The notes: generated by a model not told the origin, from the sequence alone. A stretch of DNA of 64,000 nucleotides from Brachycybe producta (GCA_036925085.1 JAUPFP010000040.1:1190884-1254883), one strand, 5' to 3'. Numbered from the stretch's first letter, positions 11,455-27,963 are shown. Numbers and translations are program-made.

Positions 11455-11580
11455 CCACTGCCCAGCACTAAGATTTCGTTTGCTCCGCCCTTTTATAAGG
11501 AAAAGCAATTTCTAATTGGTTGATATTTGGTTTGACGATCAAAAAAGGGCGGGGCAAACGAAATCTGAGTGCTGGGCAGA
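11455..11580. mobile_element. Family B MITE, copy 1
   Basis: The ends are 'gcccagcactaagatttcg' and its inverse 'tctgagtgctgggc'. The foldback interior carries 'gctccgccctttt' and 'ctaattggttgatat'. Related copies are at 11730-11906, 12440-12510, 42009-42150 and 56985-57181. Confidence 0.75.
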
Positions 11581-11729
11581 GATGTCTGAGCTTTCCAAAC
11601 TTTCCTTTTGGTTTGACACTTGCAGCATGTCATAGCGATGAAATAATAAACTAACCAATCAGATCCCATGAAGAATTAAAAGACAGGTAGGTCAACTAAT
11701 TATGACGTTGTATATATAGGCATCTGAAG

Positions 11730-11906
11730 ACAGCTTCAGAATTTCTTTGGCGCCGCCACTTTTATGAGTGTCATCAATTTCTAACTGGTTTGTTACTGGG
11801 TCTAATGTCACATGCCCCGCCTTTTTTTATTTCTAGTTGGTTGATATTTGGACCGACGCTTATAAAAGGGCGGAACCAAAGAAATTTTAAAGCTGTCTAC
11901 AGATGC
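11730..11906. mobile_element. Family B MITE, copy 2
   Basis: A diverged foldback whose ends are 'agacagcttcagaatttctt' and 'aaattttaaagctgtct'. It keeps the 'ctaattggtt'-type core words and the flanking 'ccgcc' motifs. Confidence 0.6.
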
Positions 11907-12266
11907 CGGTTGTACAACAGAGAAAAATACTTTAGGGATCAACATTATCCTTGAAATATTTTCTGCTGTAATGTGTTAGAACCCAAAAGCAAAAAATATA
12001 GTTGAAACTTTATACTGAAACTATTTTTTTTCAGCATGTGTAGTTAACCATCCCTAAAATTTCCTGAAATCTTAACTTTTAGTACCTAATTGTTTTCTAC
12101 AAGATGATTAATGTTTGTTGAAATTGAACACTTTTTTTATTTTTCTCTAAATTGGGACAACAAGGCGTCTTTAAAGGGGGGAGGGAAACGAGGACATTAT
12201 GGTGTTATTACTAAATTTTTCAACATTCCACAAATACAAACGGGTAGAACCGAACCGTTTCTACTA

Positions 12267-12510
12267 CAGGCAATTAGAAAACGGGACAAACAACAAGTTG
12301 GCTCCGCCCTTTTTATGACGAACGCAACTTCTAATTGGTTGGTTACGTAGTTTGACGTCACATGCTTCGCCCTTTTTCAACGTCGAACCACACAACAAAC
12401 CAATTAGAAGTTGCCGGCCGATTTCTAAATGCCTGTGCTGATATTTTGGTATGGCGCTCATAAAAGGGCGGGGCAAACGACTGTATAGTGCTGAGCACAC
12501 TTGCCTGTAT
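12267..12510. mobile_element. Family A MITE copy 2 abutting a family B half-copy
   Basis: Bases 12267-12435 are a family A copy with a shortened right arm, and 12436-12510 match the right half of family B ('aaaagggcggggcaaacga'). The contact suggests insertion of one element into or beside the other, with later deletion. Confidence 0.65.
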
Positions 12511-14690
12511 AGTGGGACTTGAGCAAAAAAAAATGTAGGTCTACATTGCTATTTTTCTACATTTTTAATAAATTATGTAGAGTCATTTTATTTGTTAAGT
12601 TTTGTTTTATATATTTGTGCTACAAAAAAGAGCACACATTTAAAACAAAACTTGACAAATGAACTTGAACCCTCTAAGCAAGGTTGTAATATGAAAAAGA
12701 AGAAGAAACCCCTTAAAACGCGTTCTAAAAAACAGGAGGTTTTTCTGTGTTGTTGAAACCCTACTACGAAGGTTCACGTTGACGTTCAAGAGTAAAGTTT
12801 TATTCTTGAATTCGGGCCTTAGACGTGTGTTTGTGTGTGTGAGGCTAATAAATGAAAAACTTAATGCACATGAGCGATGATATCATTAATCAGAGCCAAT
12901 TAAATAAAAAAGGAAGCGTTTTGTGAACCAACAACAATAAAAGAATTAACAATTATATATGAAGAATGGAAATATATAATCTAATTAAAATGTTATCTCT
13001 GTAGATAAACGTTTCAGTTAATCCACCTTAACAACAATGAGTTATATAGTAGCTACCTTATCTGATTATTAAATAATTAGTATGACACAAATGAACTTCA
13101 ATTCAATTCGTACATTAGTAACGGAGTACACTGCCATTACACGTTATTGTATCCCACAACTCCTACAAAATATACAAAAAATCAACAATAAAATAGCAAT
13201 CACGCGTGCAAAACACAACAAGCTATCGTTATTTATACAAAATCGGTAAAATTAAGTTTTAATATAATTAGAAATAATGTAATTAATCGAAGAAAGCAAC
13301 GCTTTAATGTACGCAACATGGATTACAACGACATTGGTCAGGGTGTGTAACCCTTATACTGCACCAACAGTAACATGACGCACGTCCTTTGAAGTAAGCT
13401 GCTAGTGTACCAATGACGTCTTTTCGCACCAATTTGTATAATATAAACACGCCATCTTTGATAACCCTTATCATTCATTAACATAGCAAGCTATATGATT
13501 CAATAACTTGATTAACGAGTACGTCTTATGTCCGCTTTCTATGTAATAATCAATGCAAGACACATGACGTCAATTTCCAGGCCAATATTCTTCAGAAAGG
13601 TCATACTAACATGATTCCTTGTGCCATTGACTTTCGATGTGAAAAGCGCCATATTAGTTCATCCTAATCGTTCAATAGCAACAGTCACAATGAGATATTC
13701 ATATACCTCATTGAACAGTCATTGGCACACCCATGCTTCAAAACACTACAAATTATAACATGAGTCATGCCTTATTAGTGGGTTCATTCTAATTTAAGCG
13801 ATAGACGACGCTGCGTACCAGAAAAGAATTTGGCGGCAAATTACCAGAAAAAAATGCAGACTCCGCCCCCAACTTTTTTTATTTCGCTTCAAGGCATTAA
13901 ATTATTTAGATTAAATGACATTATGTAAAACCTTGAAAATTACTATTTTACCCAGACAATAAGCAAACAATAGAATACTTATTAATACTTTTAAAATGCA
14001 ACTTACAAAACTAATGTGAAGTTCAGTAGAACAATAACAATGAACCAGTCCAAATTCGGCGCATTGTAACTTATTTAAAGCGTTAAAACTCATTGAAACT
14101 TAATAAAACACAATGAAAATGAGCGTTCAAATACTGTTAATGTTTATGATCACCGTAAATATACAAAATAACTACATTTTAACGGTGAAAAAGCTACTAA
14201 AAAACAGCATAAAAAGTACCCGAAACGTAACACAACGTCCTTCTAACACGCCGTCGATCTCACATTGATTTTTACATAGACGGTGGCGACAACTAGTGAC
14301 AATAGCGAACAGCTTTTCATTTTGCTGCTACTCCTTAATATGTGGTTCGACTGCAATACACACATGAAACGGTGCAATTGTAAAAACACACAAAATAAAA
14401 TTTAGACCTAAATATTGAAAATATATTGTTTAAAAAAAATTAACCATGTTTATTAGAAACAAGATCAATGTTTTAAAATTAACTTTTTATGATAATTTCA
14501 AACTCACCTTACTGCTTTAATTCATTGCATTTTACCTTAAAACTGCACAAAAAATAATAAAAAATATTTATTATCTCTTTGACTCTTCTAGTTTATAATA
14601 ATTACTTCAAAATATTTACGTCCGTTATTTAAAATAGAAAAATGAGCACAATCAGCTAGCTATCCAACTTTTTTTTTAGAAAGTTTTTTA
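12511..14690. other. Long AT-rich intergenic stretch, no gene recognised
   Basis: Only short unsupported reading frames and T/A tracts are visible. Compared with neighbouring intervals it is relatively free of the repeat families listed here, which makes it the largest unexplained non-repetitive block in the window. Confidence 0.5.
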
Positions 14691-14995
14691 ACGTGTAAAA
14701 AAAGACTCGAACTCTGATTATTGTCTGAATGTGTTTTAGAAACTAGAAAGGCAGTTCAATCACAAAAGTATATTTCCATGTTGATATCTTTTTTAAAAAA
14801 CTTTTTATTTCAGTTTGAAAATGACCCAACTAAACTTTTTAGCAGATTTCTTAATTTTGTCTATAAAAACTTATTTTGAAAGATAGCAACATGAAGATAT
14901 TCTGTAGTGATCGAGGTATCCATCTAGTTTCTAAACCACTTTCCAGTTTCTCTTAACTGTCCTCTTCTGAAAAACACAATAATCAAAAAGTTCGC
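14690..14995. repeat. Family P foldback, representative copy
   Basis: The left side has 'cgaactctgattattgtct' and 'gttttagaaactagaaag', followed by 'ttgatatctttt'. The right side repeats these inverted ('ctagtttctaaacc', 'acaataatcaaaaagttcg'). This is the commonest motif of the window. Further full or partial copies lie near 11240, 19110, 20440, 21640, 24130, 33320, 34930, 37040, 40330, 40780, 48450, 52290 and 56520. Confidence 0.75.
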
Positions 14996-15512
14996 AAATC
15001 AGCTGTTCAGAAACCACCATTATATTTTTATTTTGAAACACAAAATGATTGAGAATTCTCCTCCATTGTTATCCTTCATTTGCTTTTAAAAAAAGTTGTG
15101 CATTCAAATTTCTACATGAAGAATTCCAGTTTTTTTGGAATGTCGTAAAGAAAGATACAAACCTTAAATAAAGTTTCACCTTCTAATCGAAGACATGTTG
15201 ACGCTTTATAATAGCTAATATTTATTTACAATATTCGCAACAATATCGCAGCTTCTCGTACGTATTACGAGAAGAAATAAAACTCAAATGTTTTCCGAAC
15301 AAAAAATTTCCAATTGTGGTCAATGAATAATTACCCGGTACGAAAATTTTATCAATAGATAAATTAGAAAATAAATGCTCGTTTAAAAAGTATATCTTGT
15401 GATACTTACAAAATGGAACGTAATTAAATAACGTACAAAAAATTAAATTTCAGAAAAATTGAAACTTTCAACAACAACAAAAAATCGAAATTTATTCAAT
15501 TAAAAAGAAAAA
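14996..15512. other. Intergenic 3' flank of ZC3H11A, no other gene recognised
   Basis: AT-rich sequence downstream of the minus-strand ZC3H11A stop. No clear coding sequence is visible. Confidence 0.5.
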
Positions 15513-19955
<4,443 letters not shown>

Positions 19956-20440
19956 TTATGATTGTTTTGATTGGTTTATTACCCGTTAAAATCAAAAACA
20001 ATGATCAAAGTGTGAAAATATTATGATTTTCACAATAAATACACAAAAAAGACAACAAACACTACTTTCTAATACGACTTGAATCCAGAAAATAAACCTA
20101 AAAAGGCTTTTAGCCGCCGCCGCCGCTGCTGATATTGAACTATTATTAGCAGACGCTGGTCTAAGCTTGTTACATTATTCTTGTCCTTTATGCATGTATT
20201 AACATTATTATTACTATTATTATCATTATTATTATTATATATAAGCACATAATCACTTTAAATAATCAAATCTCTCAATAAAACAGATTAAAAATTGTAA
20301 AATACTTTTTTGTATATGGTTAGCGACTTTAGCCTTTAAAAAACACAGATATATTAGTCGCCGCCATTAAAAAAAACAGATCAAGAAAACATCGATTTCA
20401 GTTTTTAATATCGATATATCGAAACTAAAACAGTATAACT
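19956..20440. other. Intergenic 5' flank of ZC3H11A with microsatellites
   Basis: A GCC run lies near 20112-20126 and an ATT/ATC run near 20205-20240. The segment should include the ZC3H11A promoter, but no motif can be named. Confidence 0.45.
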
Positions 20441-20937
20441 GATTTTCGAATTCTGATTATTATTGTCTTTCAGAAGCAAAATTAAGCGAAATAGAAAGTG
20501 TTTTAAAAACTAGAAGATACCTCAATCACATGAGGGTATTTTCATGTTGATATCTTTCAAAATAAACTTTTAACCATAAAAAAATATCGTCTGTCAAGCA
20601 TTGCCTGCTTTATGTTGGGTTAATTTAACTATAAAAATCTTATTTTGAAAGATTCTTAAATGTTTGAGCTACCTTCTAGTTTCTAAAACATTTTCTAGTT
20701 TCTCTTAATTTTGTGTCAAAGACAATAATAATCAAGAGTTTGATGGGCATCAAGACACTTCAAATAAAAGTTATTCACCCAAAAGTCATTTCATCTAAAC
20801 AATTTCATCTAAATGACAATAAAACTGAATCTTTTCACCCAATGAACATTAACTTAAACCTTTTCACCCAATGAACATTAACTTAAACCTTTTCACCTAA
20901 TGAACCTAAAGAAAGTTTTCCTAAAGGACTAGCGTTA
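20440..20937. repeat. Family P foldback plus 30-bp tandem repeat
   Basis: Bases 20440-20750 are a family P palindrome ('aaactagaagatacctcaat' and its inverse). Bases 20770-20915 hold tandem units built on 'ttttcacccaatgaacatt' (two almost perfect copies plus degenerate ones). Confidence 0.65.
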
Positions 20938-21232
20938 TACTTGTAGACACATGAGTTAAATGAATACAAATTAACTGTGTTTAGGTGAATTAATATACGG
21001 AATCCAGTTAAGGACATGAACGCCAAATAAAAATTGACATTATTGATATTTTAAATTGAAATACTAAATCAATATTTTGTCAATAGTTTATATAATTATA
21101 TTTAAGTATTAACTCAATATTTTCAGATTATTAACTGAATAAATTGAATTCGACATATTTTTTGTTTGCACTTCACAGAGCTCTGTAGAACACGTTTATT
21201 ATTTAAATGCATTTAAATTGTCCGATGGGTAC
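20938..21232. repeat. Family K repeat, uninterrupted copy
   Basis: Colinear with 7345-8085 minus the 440-bp insertion. The site reads 'ccagttaaggacatgaac' with one copy of the 9-bp word, so this is the empty-site reference. Confidence 0.8.
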
Positions 21233-21950
21233 TAAATATTAGAGGACTAATTCATACTTGTTCACAGGATGCGCATTATAGTTGCAGCACAACTTTAGGT
21301 GAAGTGTTTCATACAAACTTATGATAAAATCTTAATAAAACAACAAATCTGAAGAAATAATTTAAACAAAAATTCCCAAACTGCTGACAAACATATATAC
21401 ATGAATAAAAAAATTAAACACAAATTTAAACTTCTTTTGATAAATAAAATTATAAGAAGTGATCAAATTTTATCTCCATAATAATAACATGGATATTGAA
21501 TTATTTACAAGACAGAAAAAAAAAAGTTCAATTTTTAAGTTGTCTTTTTTGAAAACTTTCCAAATAAAAACGAAATCTATGAAATCATTTTATCATTTTA
21601 ATATTAAGTTTCTGAACAGCTGATTTTTAAACTCTGATCATCCTTGTCTCTCAGTAGTAAAATTTAGCGAAATTAGTAAGCGATTTAGAAACTAGAAGGG
21701 TAATTATCAGATCATTCATATTGACATATTTCAAAATAAAATTTCGTATAGATTCAGTGGTCTGCTTAAAGTTTGGTCATTTTCAAACTCACATAAAAAG
21801 CATAATTTTGAAGAAAAACAAAAAAATTCAATCGTGAAAATACTATTAAGTGATTGAGCTATCCTTCTAGTATTCAGGTTTCTCTTCATTTTGCATCTGA
21901 AAGACAGAATAATTAAAATTCGAAAGGTGTTTACACTTTAATTAATGTAT
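21233..21950. repeat. AT-rich intergenic with a family P copy
   Basis: Bases 21640-21930 are another family P foldback. The remainder is AT-rich with no gene visible. Confidence 0.5.
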
Positions 21951-24900
21951 TTAAAAACAATCTTTCCACCAGAAAATTAATAAAAATAAAAGCAAAATGT
22001 TTTTATATTGAAAATTAAATATGGATTGAATTCCATTGCAAAACTGTTGATCGTCACAAATACAAACTTCGGTTGTAATTCCGTTATTTATTTGTGAAAA
22101 ACATCCATTTTCATCCGTGACGGCGCATAAACGAGCCACACTTAATAAAATACCTGCAAAAAAAACAAAAAAAAACCATAAATTATTTTCATCTTTGTCT
22201 CTTTGAAAATATGTGCCAATTGTATGACGATCAAGGTGGCTTTATAAATATTTCTTTTACTTTTGTCCTCCCAGATGGCGCGCGCCTCAAAATTTATATT
22301 TTTCAAGCGAACATTTTTCATGAGAAACATTACGAAAAAATTCAAAGTGTTTTAGAAACTAGAATAGTTGGTGATAATGTTAAAATCGTTTCCATGATGA
22401 TATCTTTCAAAATAAAGTTTTTATGACAGTTTGAAAGAAAAGGCGAAAATAAGTTTTCATGAAATTTTTAATGGAAAAACCTAAAAACGAGTCATTTTCA
22501 AACTGAACTATAAAATCGTTTATTTTGTAAGATATTGTCTTCAAAAAAAACTCTTAGCATAATCCTTTAACCATTCTAGTTTTGAAAATAATGTGAATTT
22601 TTTTATAATGTTGTTTTTAACTTTCTTTAATTTTAGAGGTGGAACGAATCCTAAATTTTCTCGAATTCGAATCCTAAAAGGTTCTCGAATCCCTCGAATC
22701 TCTTGATCGAATCCTTCATATAATAAGAATCCTATATTGTTCATTAATGAAATACAAATAAATGAAATAATATTAAATATTAAATTATTAATATTAAAAA
22801 AACAGTGTGGCTTCACTTAGGGTCAGGCCACAAGGTGATCCATTGGTGATCCCGGGATACCACAACCGAAATGGCAACAATCGTCGGTTTTTTTTGTTAG
22901 TTAACCTCTTCTATTGGACGTCAATTGGAGCTAAAACTAATTTTACCAAAGTTTTTAACAGGTTTTTTTTAAGGTTAGGATTCGAAAGATTCGAAATACG
23001 AAAAAAGCGCCAAGATTCGAGTTTTCAATTGTCGAATATATTTCAAAATTCGCGAGATTCGAATGGTCCATCCCTATTTAATTTTCTTAAAGCCTTGATG
23101 AAAGTGTAAACTTCTGAAAAAAATTTTTCTCAAAAATTCAAATGAGAAAAAGGTCTTAAAAACTCACTTCCTTTGAAGTTGGACCACTTGACACATTTCT
23201 TGCCTTGAGCATAGCAAGCATAATCATAACAAGGTCCTTTTAAAAGCCTTGAATAAGTTTCGTAATCATCCGGATAAGTACACATTGGATTGACCAATGG
23301 ATTGACTCTTGGTTTGGGAAAAACAATAGTGTTTTCCAGGTCTACCACATCACACATGTCATCACTGGTCGTATTAGTATTAGCTGACGTTCCATTGCTA
23401 CTCGAATAGGTGTCAGTGTTGGACCAAGTGCATTGGAGGCAAAATAATTTAGAATCACCTTTCACCTCTAGAGAGAGAGAGACAATTAAAATAAAATCAT
23501 AAAATCATATTAATAAGTATTAAAATAGCATTAACTTAAGATGGTTGAATAGATATTTTGTTTTTGTTTTCCCTTGGATGGCGCCACTGCAGAGGCTAAT
23601 TCTACGCTCTGTGGACGTTTTTGTAAAATTCGGACGCAAAAACATCAAGCGACTGTATTTTAGAAAAAATATTACAAAAAAAAAATTCAAATTGTTTTCA
23701 AAACTAGAATGGTAAAAGATTATGCTTAAAGTTTTTTCATGATAATATCTTCAAAAAAATAAACGATTTTATAGTTCAGTTTGGAAATGACTCGTTTTTT
23801 TTGTTTTTCCATTGACATTTCATGAAAAACTATTTTCGCCATTTTTCAAACTGTCATAAAAAGTTTATTTTAATCGATATCATCATGAGAAAAACAATTA
23901 GCATCATCACCAACTATTCTAGTTTCTAAAACACTTTGAATTTTTTCGTAATGTTTCTCTCGAAAAACGTTCGCTTGAAAAATATAAATATTCTCAAAAC
24001 CGCAGGTGGAGGGTTAAAGAGACCTCCTATAGAACATAATAGCCACTGCTGGTGCGCCATCTGGAGGAACGCAAACAAAATAAATATCTATTCAGCCATC
24101 TTAAGATTTATTTTAGTTTTTGAACTCCAATTAATTTATTCTATCTTTCAGGAAAAGTCTGTTTTTAAGGAAAAAAAACTATAATATTTTAGAAACTAGA
24201 AGGGTCACTCAATCAGGTATTTTCACATGAACTTGATATCTTTCAAAATAAACTTTTTATATTACAAAAATTTCATTTGTTTAAAGTTGGACCATTTTCA
24301 AGCTCACATAAAAAGCTTATTTTGAAAGCGTTACCCTTCTAGTTTCTAAAACCACATTCAAGTTTCTTTTCATTTTTGCACCTGAAAGACAGAATAATGA
24401 GAGTTAGGCGAGACATTGACACTTTAATAAACCACCTTTCTAGACAGGCAATTAGAAATCGGGACGAACAGAATTTGGCTCCGCCCTTGTTATGACGACC
24501 GGCAACTTCTAATTGGTTTGTTGTGTGGTTCGACGTTGAAAAGGGCGGAGCAAGTGACGTCAGACTACATAACCAACCAATTAGAAGTTGCCGTTCGTCA
24601 TAAAAAGGGCGGAGCCAACTGAAGTTCGTCTCGGTACCTAAATGCCTGTCCTTTCTATATAAATAAATATTTTACGCCATTTTGAAACTTTTGAAGTAAA
24701 AAAAATGGCCATTTTTCAAACTAAACACGATAAAAAAAAGTTTATCTTTAAAAGATATGAAAAACAAACAAAGCTTTTTCATTTTCTCTTCTACTTTTTA
24801 AACAAACTTTGAATTTCTTTAAAAAAAAAACAGTCATAATGAACGATTTTTCTTTAAAAATTCTGCCATTTTTTCGTTTTTTCTTTCCATTTTAAGATCG

Positions 24901-25230
24901 AAATGAAGTGCTTCAGAGATAAACTGTGTTAAGTCACTTTTAAAAAAAAAAACTCCACGATTTTCACAAGTTGTGAATCACCTTGTCTAGTTCTTTCAGT
25001 GGTAAACAGTAATAAGTCCACATCGGCTGCTAGATTTAGTTAAGTCCTGTTCCCTTCAGTGAAGAGAAAAAACCTTCAAATGAATCCCCCTTGTAAAATT
25101 TACGTTTTGTGACTTAACACAGTTTACTTCTGAGGCACTCAAATTATTATATTTATAAAATTTAGAATAAAAAAAACTCACCTTCAGTTATAAAAAGATA
25201 GAAAAACAACAAAATTACCAAAACATTCAT
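21951..25230 (-). CDS. Secreted or GPI-anchored Ly6/quiver-like cysteine-rich protein, three exons
   Basis: Exons on the minus strand: 25230-25182, 23467-23168 and 22153-21951, giving 183 aa. Junctions are GT/AG with phase 1 at both introns (1714 and 1014 nt). Residues 1-16 (MNVLVILLFFYLFITE) form a signal peptide. The mature part starts with CLQC, has an N/S/T-rich stretch with potential N-glycosylation sites (NGT, NTT), further cysteines in CYDYACYAQGKKC, then exon 3 with RLCAV, GCF and CICDDQQFCNG. The closing CxC-x5-CN pattern is characteristic of three-finger Ly6/uPAR domains of the quiver/sleepless sort. The last 25 residues are hydrophobic (NILLLFLLIFWW), which fits a GPI-attachment signal. 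In insects such proteins modulate channels and receptors at the cell surface; no specific partner can be claimed. The proline- and tyrosine-rich middle is longer than usual. Confidence 0.7.
22240..22620. repeat. Family D fragment in Ly6-like intron 2
   Basis: The segment aligns with the interior of 23535-24105, sharing 'gttttagaaactagaata', 'catgatgatatcttt' and 'ttcaaactgaactataaaa', but lacks the 'gtggctgaatagat' ends. Confidence 0.6.
22634..23076. mobile_element. Family C MITE (hAT type), full copy with exact 8-bp target duplication
   Basis: The element starts TAGAGGTGGAACGAATCC and ends with the inverse of TAGGGATGGACC. The word TTTAATTT flanks it on both sides (22626-22633 and 23077-23084). 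An 8-bp duplication with TAGRG-type ends is diagnostic of the hAT superfamily. It sits in intron 2 of the Ly6-like gene. Confidence 0.85.
23535..24105. mobile_element. Family D MITE, full copy
   Basis: Terminal inverted repeats are CTTAAGATGGTTGAATAGAT and its inverse at 24086-24105. Each arm carries a 'gatggcgccactgcag' or 'ctgctggtgcgccatc' block next to the end. It lies in intron 1 of the Ly6-like gene. Other copies are at 28448, 34298, 41418 and 57789. Confidence 0.8.
24444..24649. mobile_element. Family A MITE, copy 3, with near-exact 9-bp target duplication
   Basis: Flanked by 'cctttctag' (24435-24443) and 'cctttctat' (24650-24658). Ends are ACAGGCAATTAGAAATCGGG and its inverse. It is almost fully self-complementary and lies in intron 1 of the Ly6-like gene, just after a family P copy at 24130-24430. 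Confidence 0.85.
24898..25146. mobile_element. Foldback element next to Ly6-like exon 1
   Basis: The word 'aaactgtgttaagtcac' near 24921-24937 is answered by 'gtgacttaacacagttt' near 25109-25125, and the pairing continues outward through 'gaagtgcttcag' and 'ctgaggcactc'. It ends about 36 bases from the exon 1 splice donor. Confidence 0.7.
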
Positions 25231-25835
25231 TTTTTTTCTTTTCTAATTCTAATTATTAGAATCAATAATAATTAGAAACATTATTTTTGTTTTTCACACA
25301 AAAACGAATTCTGAAACTAAATCAATGTCTAATCAGAAAAGTATTTTCCAATGTTAAATATTTGAATTGTTACGAAGGAGGGGAGGGACACAAAAAAAAA
25401 TATTATCAGAGTAAATGAAAGAAAACAAAAGATAATCCGAGAATTATCAAAATTGTCATAAAAATTCTTCCTACACTAAAGTAGACTACTAAATATGGGG
25501 CCGGGCCCGGCCCCCCAATTCATGCCCTTTAAGACACCCTCAAATATGAGCCATTTATAAACTAGAAGGGCTCAAAAAACTCACTCACAAATTACAACAT
25601 TGGTTCAAATTCAGTGCCGTCTTAAGAATTATTTCGGGTCCTGGGCTAATTGAAAAATGGGGGCCCACGGGCTCACCCACAAATGTTACATTTAAACGTC
25701 AGCTACATACTTTATAACCTATGGCCACCACTTCTCTGGTTCAGAAATGGTGGGTTATAAATTTCCAAAAAAGAGATTGCTTTCACAATTAAAAGCCCTG
25801 CAAGTCCGTGCCTTAAGATGGGACTGTTCAAATTC
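25231..25835. other. Intergenic, no gene recognised
   Basis: This is the 5' flank of the Ly6-like gene. A GC-rich self-complementary patch 'gggccgggcccggcccc' lies near 25500. Nothing else is supported. Confidence 0.5.
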
Positions 25836-26026
25836 ACAAGCAATTAGGAATCGGGACAAACAAGAAGTTGGCTCCGCCCTTGTTTATGACGAACGCAACT
25901 TCTAATTGGTTGGTTATGTAGTCTGACGTCACATGCTCCGCCCTTTTCAACGTCGAACTACACAACAAACCAATTAGAAAAAAGGGCGGAGCCAACTTCT
26001 GCTCGTCCCGATTTCTAATTGCCTGT
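25836..26026. mobile_element. Family A MITE, copy 4, with exact 9-bp target duplication
   Basis: TTCAAATTC lies at 25827-25835 and 26027-26035. The left end is ACAAGCAATTAGGAATCGGG, with the right end in inverse form. Part of the right arm is deleted. Confidence 0.85.
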
Positions 26027-26074
26027 TTCAAATTCAGAGATTAAACTCGAAATCGAAGCCAAAAAAAAAAAGTA

Positions 26075-26195
26075 AATCTCATTTACTGAGATCATTTCAA
26101 TAAATTGATTAATTAAGTTAACGATTTTTTACGTTATCACTCATTAAAATATATGAAACAATAAGAAAATTACCATCGTAAATATCTGGAATATT
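26075..26195. repeat. Flank repeat, copy 1 (copy 2 at 29503-29613)
   Basis: Begins 'aaatctcatttactgagatc' and contains 'aattaccatcgtaaatat'. The same stretch is present at 29503-29613 with few changes, on the other side of the first transporter duplicon. Copy 2 at 37891 lacks it. Confidence 0.75.
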
Positions 26196-26504
26196 CTGGA
26201 CATCGTCCTTCTCGTCGAGTCACACTCTCTAAAGTAGCCATAATTAATACTTGATATTTACTTAATGAATTTGAAATAAATTTGGGAAGATTGCCAGCTG
26301 CAACAAAAAAAAATTAATAACCACATTACAAAATGAATTGCAGAAACAACGAACCTTTTTAAAACAATGTAATTAATTGAAAATAGAAGAAAAAACTATT
26401 CACGTGTCGAGGACGTGACAAATCCAACATCTTCGTAAAAGTCTGCATTCGAACCAAAGTTCGAAACATTTATTTCTGCTTCTGTGTTGCAAAGTGTTAA
26501 ACCC

Positions 26505-27963
26505 ATGGCTTCTAAAAAAAGTGTCGTTCAAGGAGTGTCCGTTGTCAATAAAGTTGACCACCAAATCAAGAACACAATGGTCACTTCATTAGAATTTGTA
26601 CCTGAAAGGAAAGAACAGAAAATAAATTACTTAAAACCAGTTCTCGCAAGTTTAGTAATGGCAATTGCATCGGTCATCATCGGCACTGCAACCGGTTATC
26701 CGTCGACGTCAATTCCAAACATAAACGCCAACCGTAATCCGTTTCACGTCAATCCATATCAAGAGTCCTGGTTCGGTGGTATTAATTGTCTTGCAGGAAT
26801 ACCGGGTTCTCTAACGAGTGGTTACGTGATGGATAAGTACGGACCGTAAGCTCGGACTCTTGATGGCAGTGTTACCATTGGTCATCGGTTGGACACTCAT
26901 TGCAGGCGCTTCGAACATGAATTTTATGTATGCCGGAAGACTTCTTATCGGTTTCTTTTGCGGTTTCATGCAGAGTATGATCGAGGTTTACATTTCCGAA
27001 GTGGCGCCACCAAACATTCGAGGACGTCTCATGTCTTTTCATGAACTTTTTTTAAATTGTGCCGTTCTTATGCTTTATATTGTAGGCACTTATATTCCAT
27101 GGAACTGGTTAGCGATCTTCTGTGCCGTGTTTCCAGTTTTACTTTCAATCTGCGACACTCTTATCCCCGAAACGCCACGGTGGCTCGTATTCAGCGGCAA
27201 AGAAGCCATCAAATCACTGATATGGTTAAGAGGATCCGATACCAACTACGAACAAGAAATCGCATCCATTCAAGAGAGCATCAAAAACGAATCCGAACCG
27301 GTCCCGTGGAAGGATTACTTGAAGGCACCCTTGTTTAAGTGTCTCGTAGCCTCTCAGCTCACTTTTATTTTACAGGAACTATCTGGAATAAACGTAGTAC
27401 GTTATTATACAGTAAATATCTTTCAGGAATCTGGTACCAATCTGAATCCTAATTTGGAGGCGATCATCTTCGGTGCCGTGCTCGTCGTGTCCGCTTTTAC
27501 GAGCACCAACTTCATCATCGATCGTTTCGAAAGAAGGACAATGATGATCGTGTCCAGTGTCACTATGGGTGTCAGCATGTTTGCAATGGGTGTCTTCTTC
27601 AGAGTCAAAGACATCGATTCAGAATGGGCCATGAAGTATATTTCGTGGTTGCCTCTTGTGTCTATGATCATTGTCGGAATCAGTTTTGTACTCGGTAGCG
27701 GACCGATTCCATACATCATAACGAATGAAATGTTTTCGACCCGAGCTAGAAGTAGAGCGAGTAGTTTAGGAGTTAGTTCAATGTTTTTATTCTGTTTTTT
27801 AACAACGAAATTTTTTGTAAATGTCAGTGATCTTATTGGAATGGATGGTGCCTTTTGGTTCTGTGCTGGAGTTGGTATTTTTGGTTCTATCGGTGTTTAT
27901 TTTACTGTACCCGACACCAAGGGGAAAACATTGGAAGAAATTCAAAAAAGTTTATCTCAATAA
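26505..27963 (+). pseudogene. Tret1-like: Tret1-like sugar transporter, intronless copy with frameshift
   Basis: Compared with the intact copy at 38187-39650, one extra C in 'ggaccgtaag' (about 26844) shifts the frame just after the DKYG of the first MFS signature and brings in a stop at 26847. The protein would end after 114 aa. The rest of the gene is open from there to 27963 and encodes TM3-TM12, including PETPRW, LQELSGIN, GPIPY and PDTKGK. There is also a 6-bp in-frame deletion near 27200 (SGNREEAI becomes SGKEAI) and a Val-to-Asp change before PETPRW. ATG 26505 is chosen by homology; an upstream GTG is not a eukaryotic start. A single-base assembly error could mimic the frameshift, but the 6-bp deletion beside a helix argues that this copy has relaxed constraint. 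Confidence 0.85.

Noticed and set aside
26484..26504. Upstream in-frame GTG starts for both intronless transporters (also 38166)
   Set aside because: GTG is not a normal nuclear start; the ATG seven codons later has a strong context.
27423..27719. Minus-strand frames of about 98 aa opposite both transporters (also 39110-39406)
   Set aside because: They are antisense shadows of conserved transporter codons; identical in both duplicons only because the sense strand is.
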